Source: an uncultured Collinsella sp. (GTDB lineage Bacteria > Actinomycetota > Coriobacteriia > Coriobacteriales > Coriobacteriaceae). Taken from it: a DNA stretch of 5,248 bases. The stretch covers positions 1-5,248 of the forward strand of contig CABURG010000124.1 in the NCBI GenBank assembly GCA_902493835.1, in the 5' to 3' direction. Shown one piece after another: positions 5,098 to 5,248 of this stretch; within the stretch, counting starts at the first letter, position 1; the number at the start of each line of letters is the position of its first letter. Below the pieces are notes generated by a model, which worked only from the letters and a program-made list of their open reading frames with translations, did no database searches and had not been told where the DNA came from. A program made the position numbers and the translations under genes.

Positions 5098-5248
5098 TTA
5101 GTTCTGGCTAAAGAACGGGAACTGCCGGGGATCCATCGGCGGTTGCGGCATCGGCGTGCCCTGGGGCCCACCCTGCGGTCCGCCCTGACCGCCCATCATC
5201 TTCTCGATGGCGTCCTGGACCTCGCCCTCAAACTTTTTCATACCCTCA
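5098..5248 (-). CDS. C-terminal tail of an unrecognised Gly/Gln/Pro-rich protein, cut by window edge
   Basis: The minus-strand frame is open from the right edge to TAA at 5098-5100, giving 49 residues. It begins with a charged, probably helical stretch (EGMKKFEGEVQDAIEKMM), passes into Gly-Gly-Gln/Pro repeats, then a Pro/Met/Gln segment, and ends in RQFPFFSQN. A Met codon at 5239-5241 has a purine run only one base away, too close for a ribosome site, so the gene very likely starts outside the window. Such a tail following a helix suggests a flexible C-terminal extension, but the domain that would name the protein is not visible. It is not the C-terminus expected of YebC/PmpR, a common neighbour of ruvC. 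It lies upstream of ruvC on the same strand, separated by 137 bp with hairpins and the SOS box. Confidence 0.7.
   Translation of the reverse strand, partial: EGMKKFEGEVQDAIEKMMGGQGGPQGGPQGTPMPQPPMDPRQFPFFSQN

Noticed and set aside
4319..5101. Plus-strand open frame of 260 codons opposite ruvC and its upstream region
   Set aside because: It is antisense to a clear RuvC with all catalytic residues and crosses the SOS box and hairpins; composition bias explains it.

Overview
The window looks like core chromosome of a high-GC actinobacterium. The predicted proteins (RuvA, RuvB, RuvC and formate--tetrahydrofolate ligase), the contiguous ruvC-ruvA-ruvB order, a GAAC-N4-GTTC LexA-type box and the strong GC bias at third codon positions all fit Actinomycetota. 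My best guess is a gut Coriobacteriia such as Collinsella. That guess rests on recognition of the overall style, not on a search.

Layout, left to right. Positions 1-498 (minus strand, cut by the left edge) encode the N-terminal part of a single-pass membrane protein: a Pro/Gln/Tyr-rich, probably disordered cytoplasmic segment with octapeptide repeats, an acidic patch and a membrane helix. A 137-bp divergent promoter region separates it from a small plus-strand gene (636-872) for a 78-residue protein with a compact CX4CX2CX2C cysteine cluster. I do not recognise that family. It converges on fhs (938-2605, minus strand), and a strong intrinsic terminator for fhs lies between them at 873-912. 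The 146-bp gap 2606-2751 holds a probable fhs promoter and a weak hairpin at the end of ruvB. The ruv operon follows on the minus strand: ruvC (4439-4960), ruvA (3819-4439) and ruvB (2752-3819), each junction a TGATG stop/start overlap. Upstream of ruvC are a LexA-type operator (5016-5029), a possible overlapping -10 element and two small hairpins. The window closes with the C-terminal tail (5098-5248, minus strand) of an unrecognised Gly/Gln/Pro-rich protein.

Function. RuvA and RuvB form the motor that migrates Holliday junctions and RuvC cuts them, so the three genes are one repair unit, here apparently under SOS control. Fhs makes 10-formyl-tetrahydrofolate from formate and is metabolically unrelated; it probably has its own promoter. 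No mobile element, CRISPR array, RNA gene or obviously new multi-gene system is visible. The items most worth following are the small cysteine-cluster protein, the repeat-bearing membrane protein and the SOS box before ruvC.
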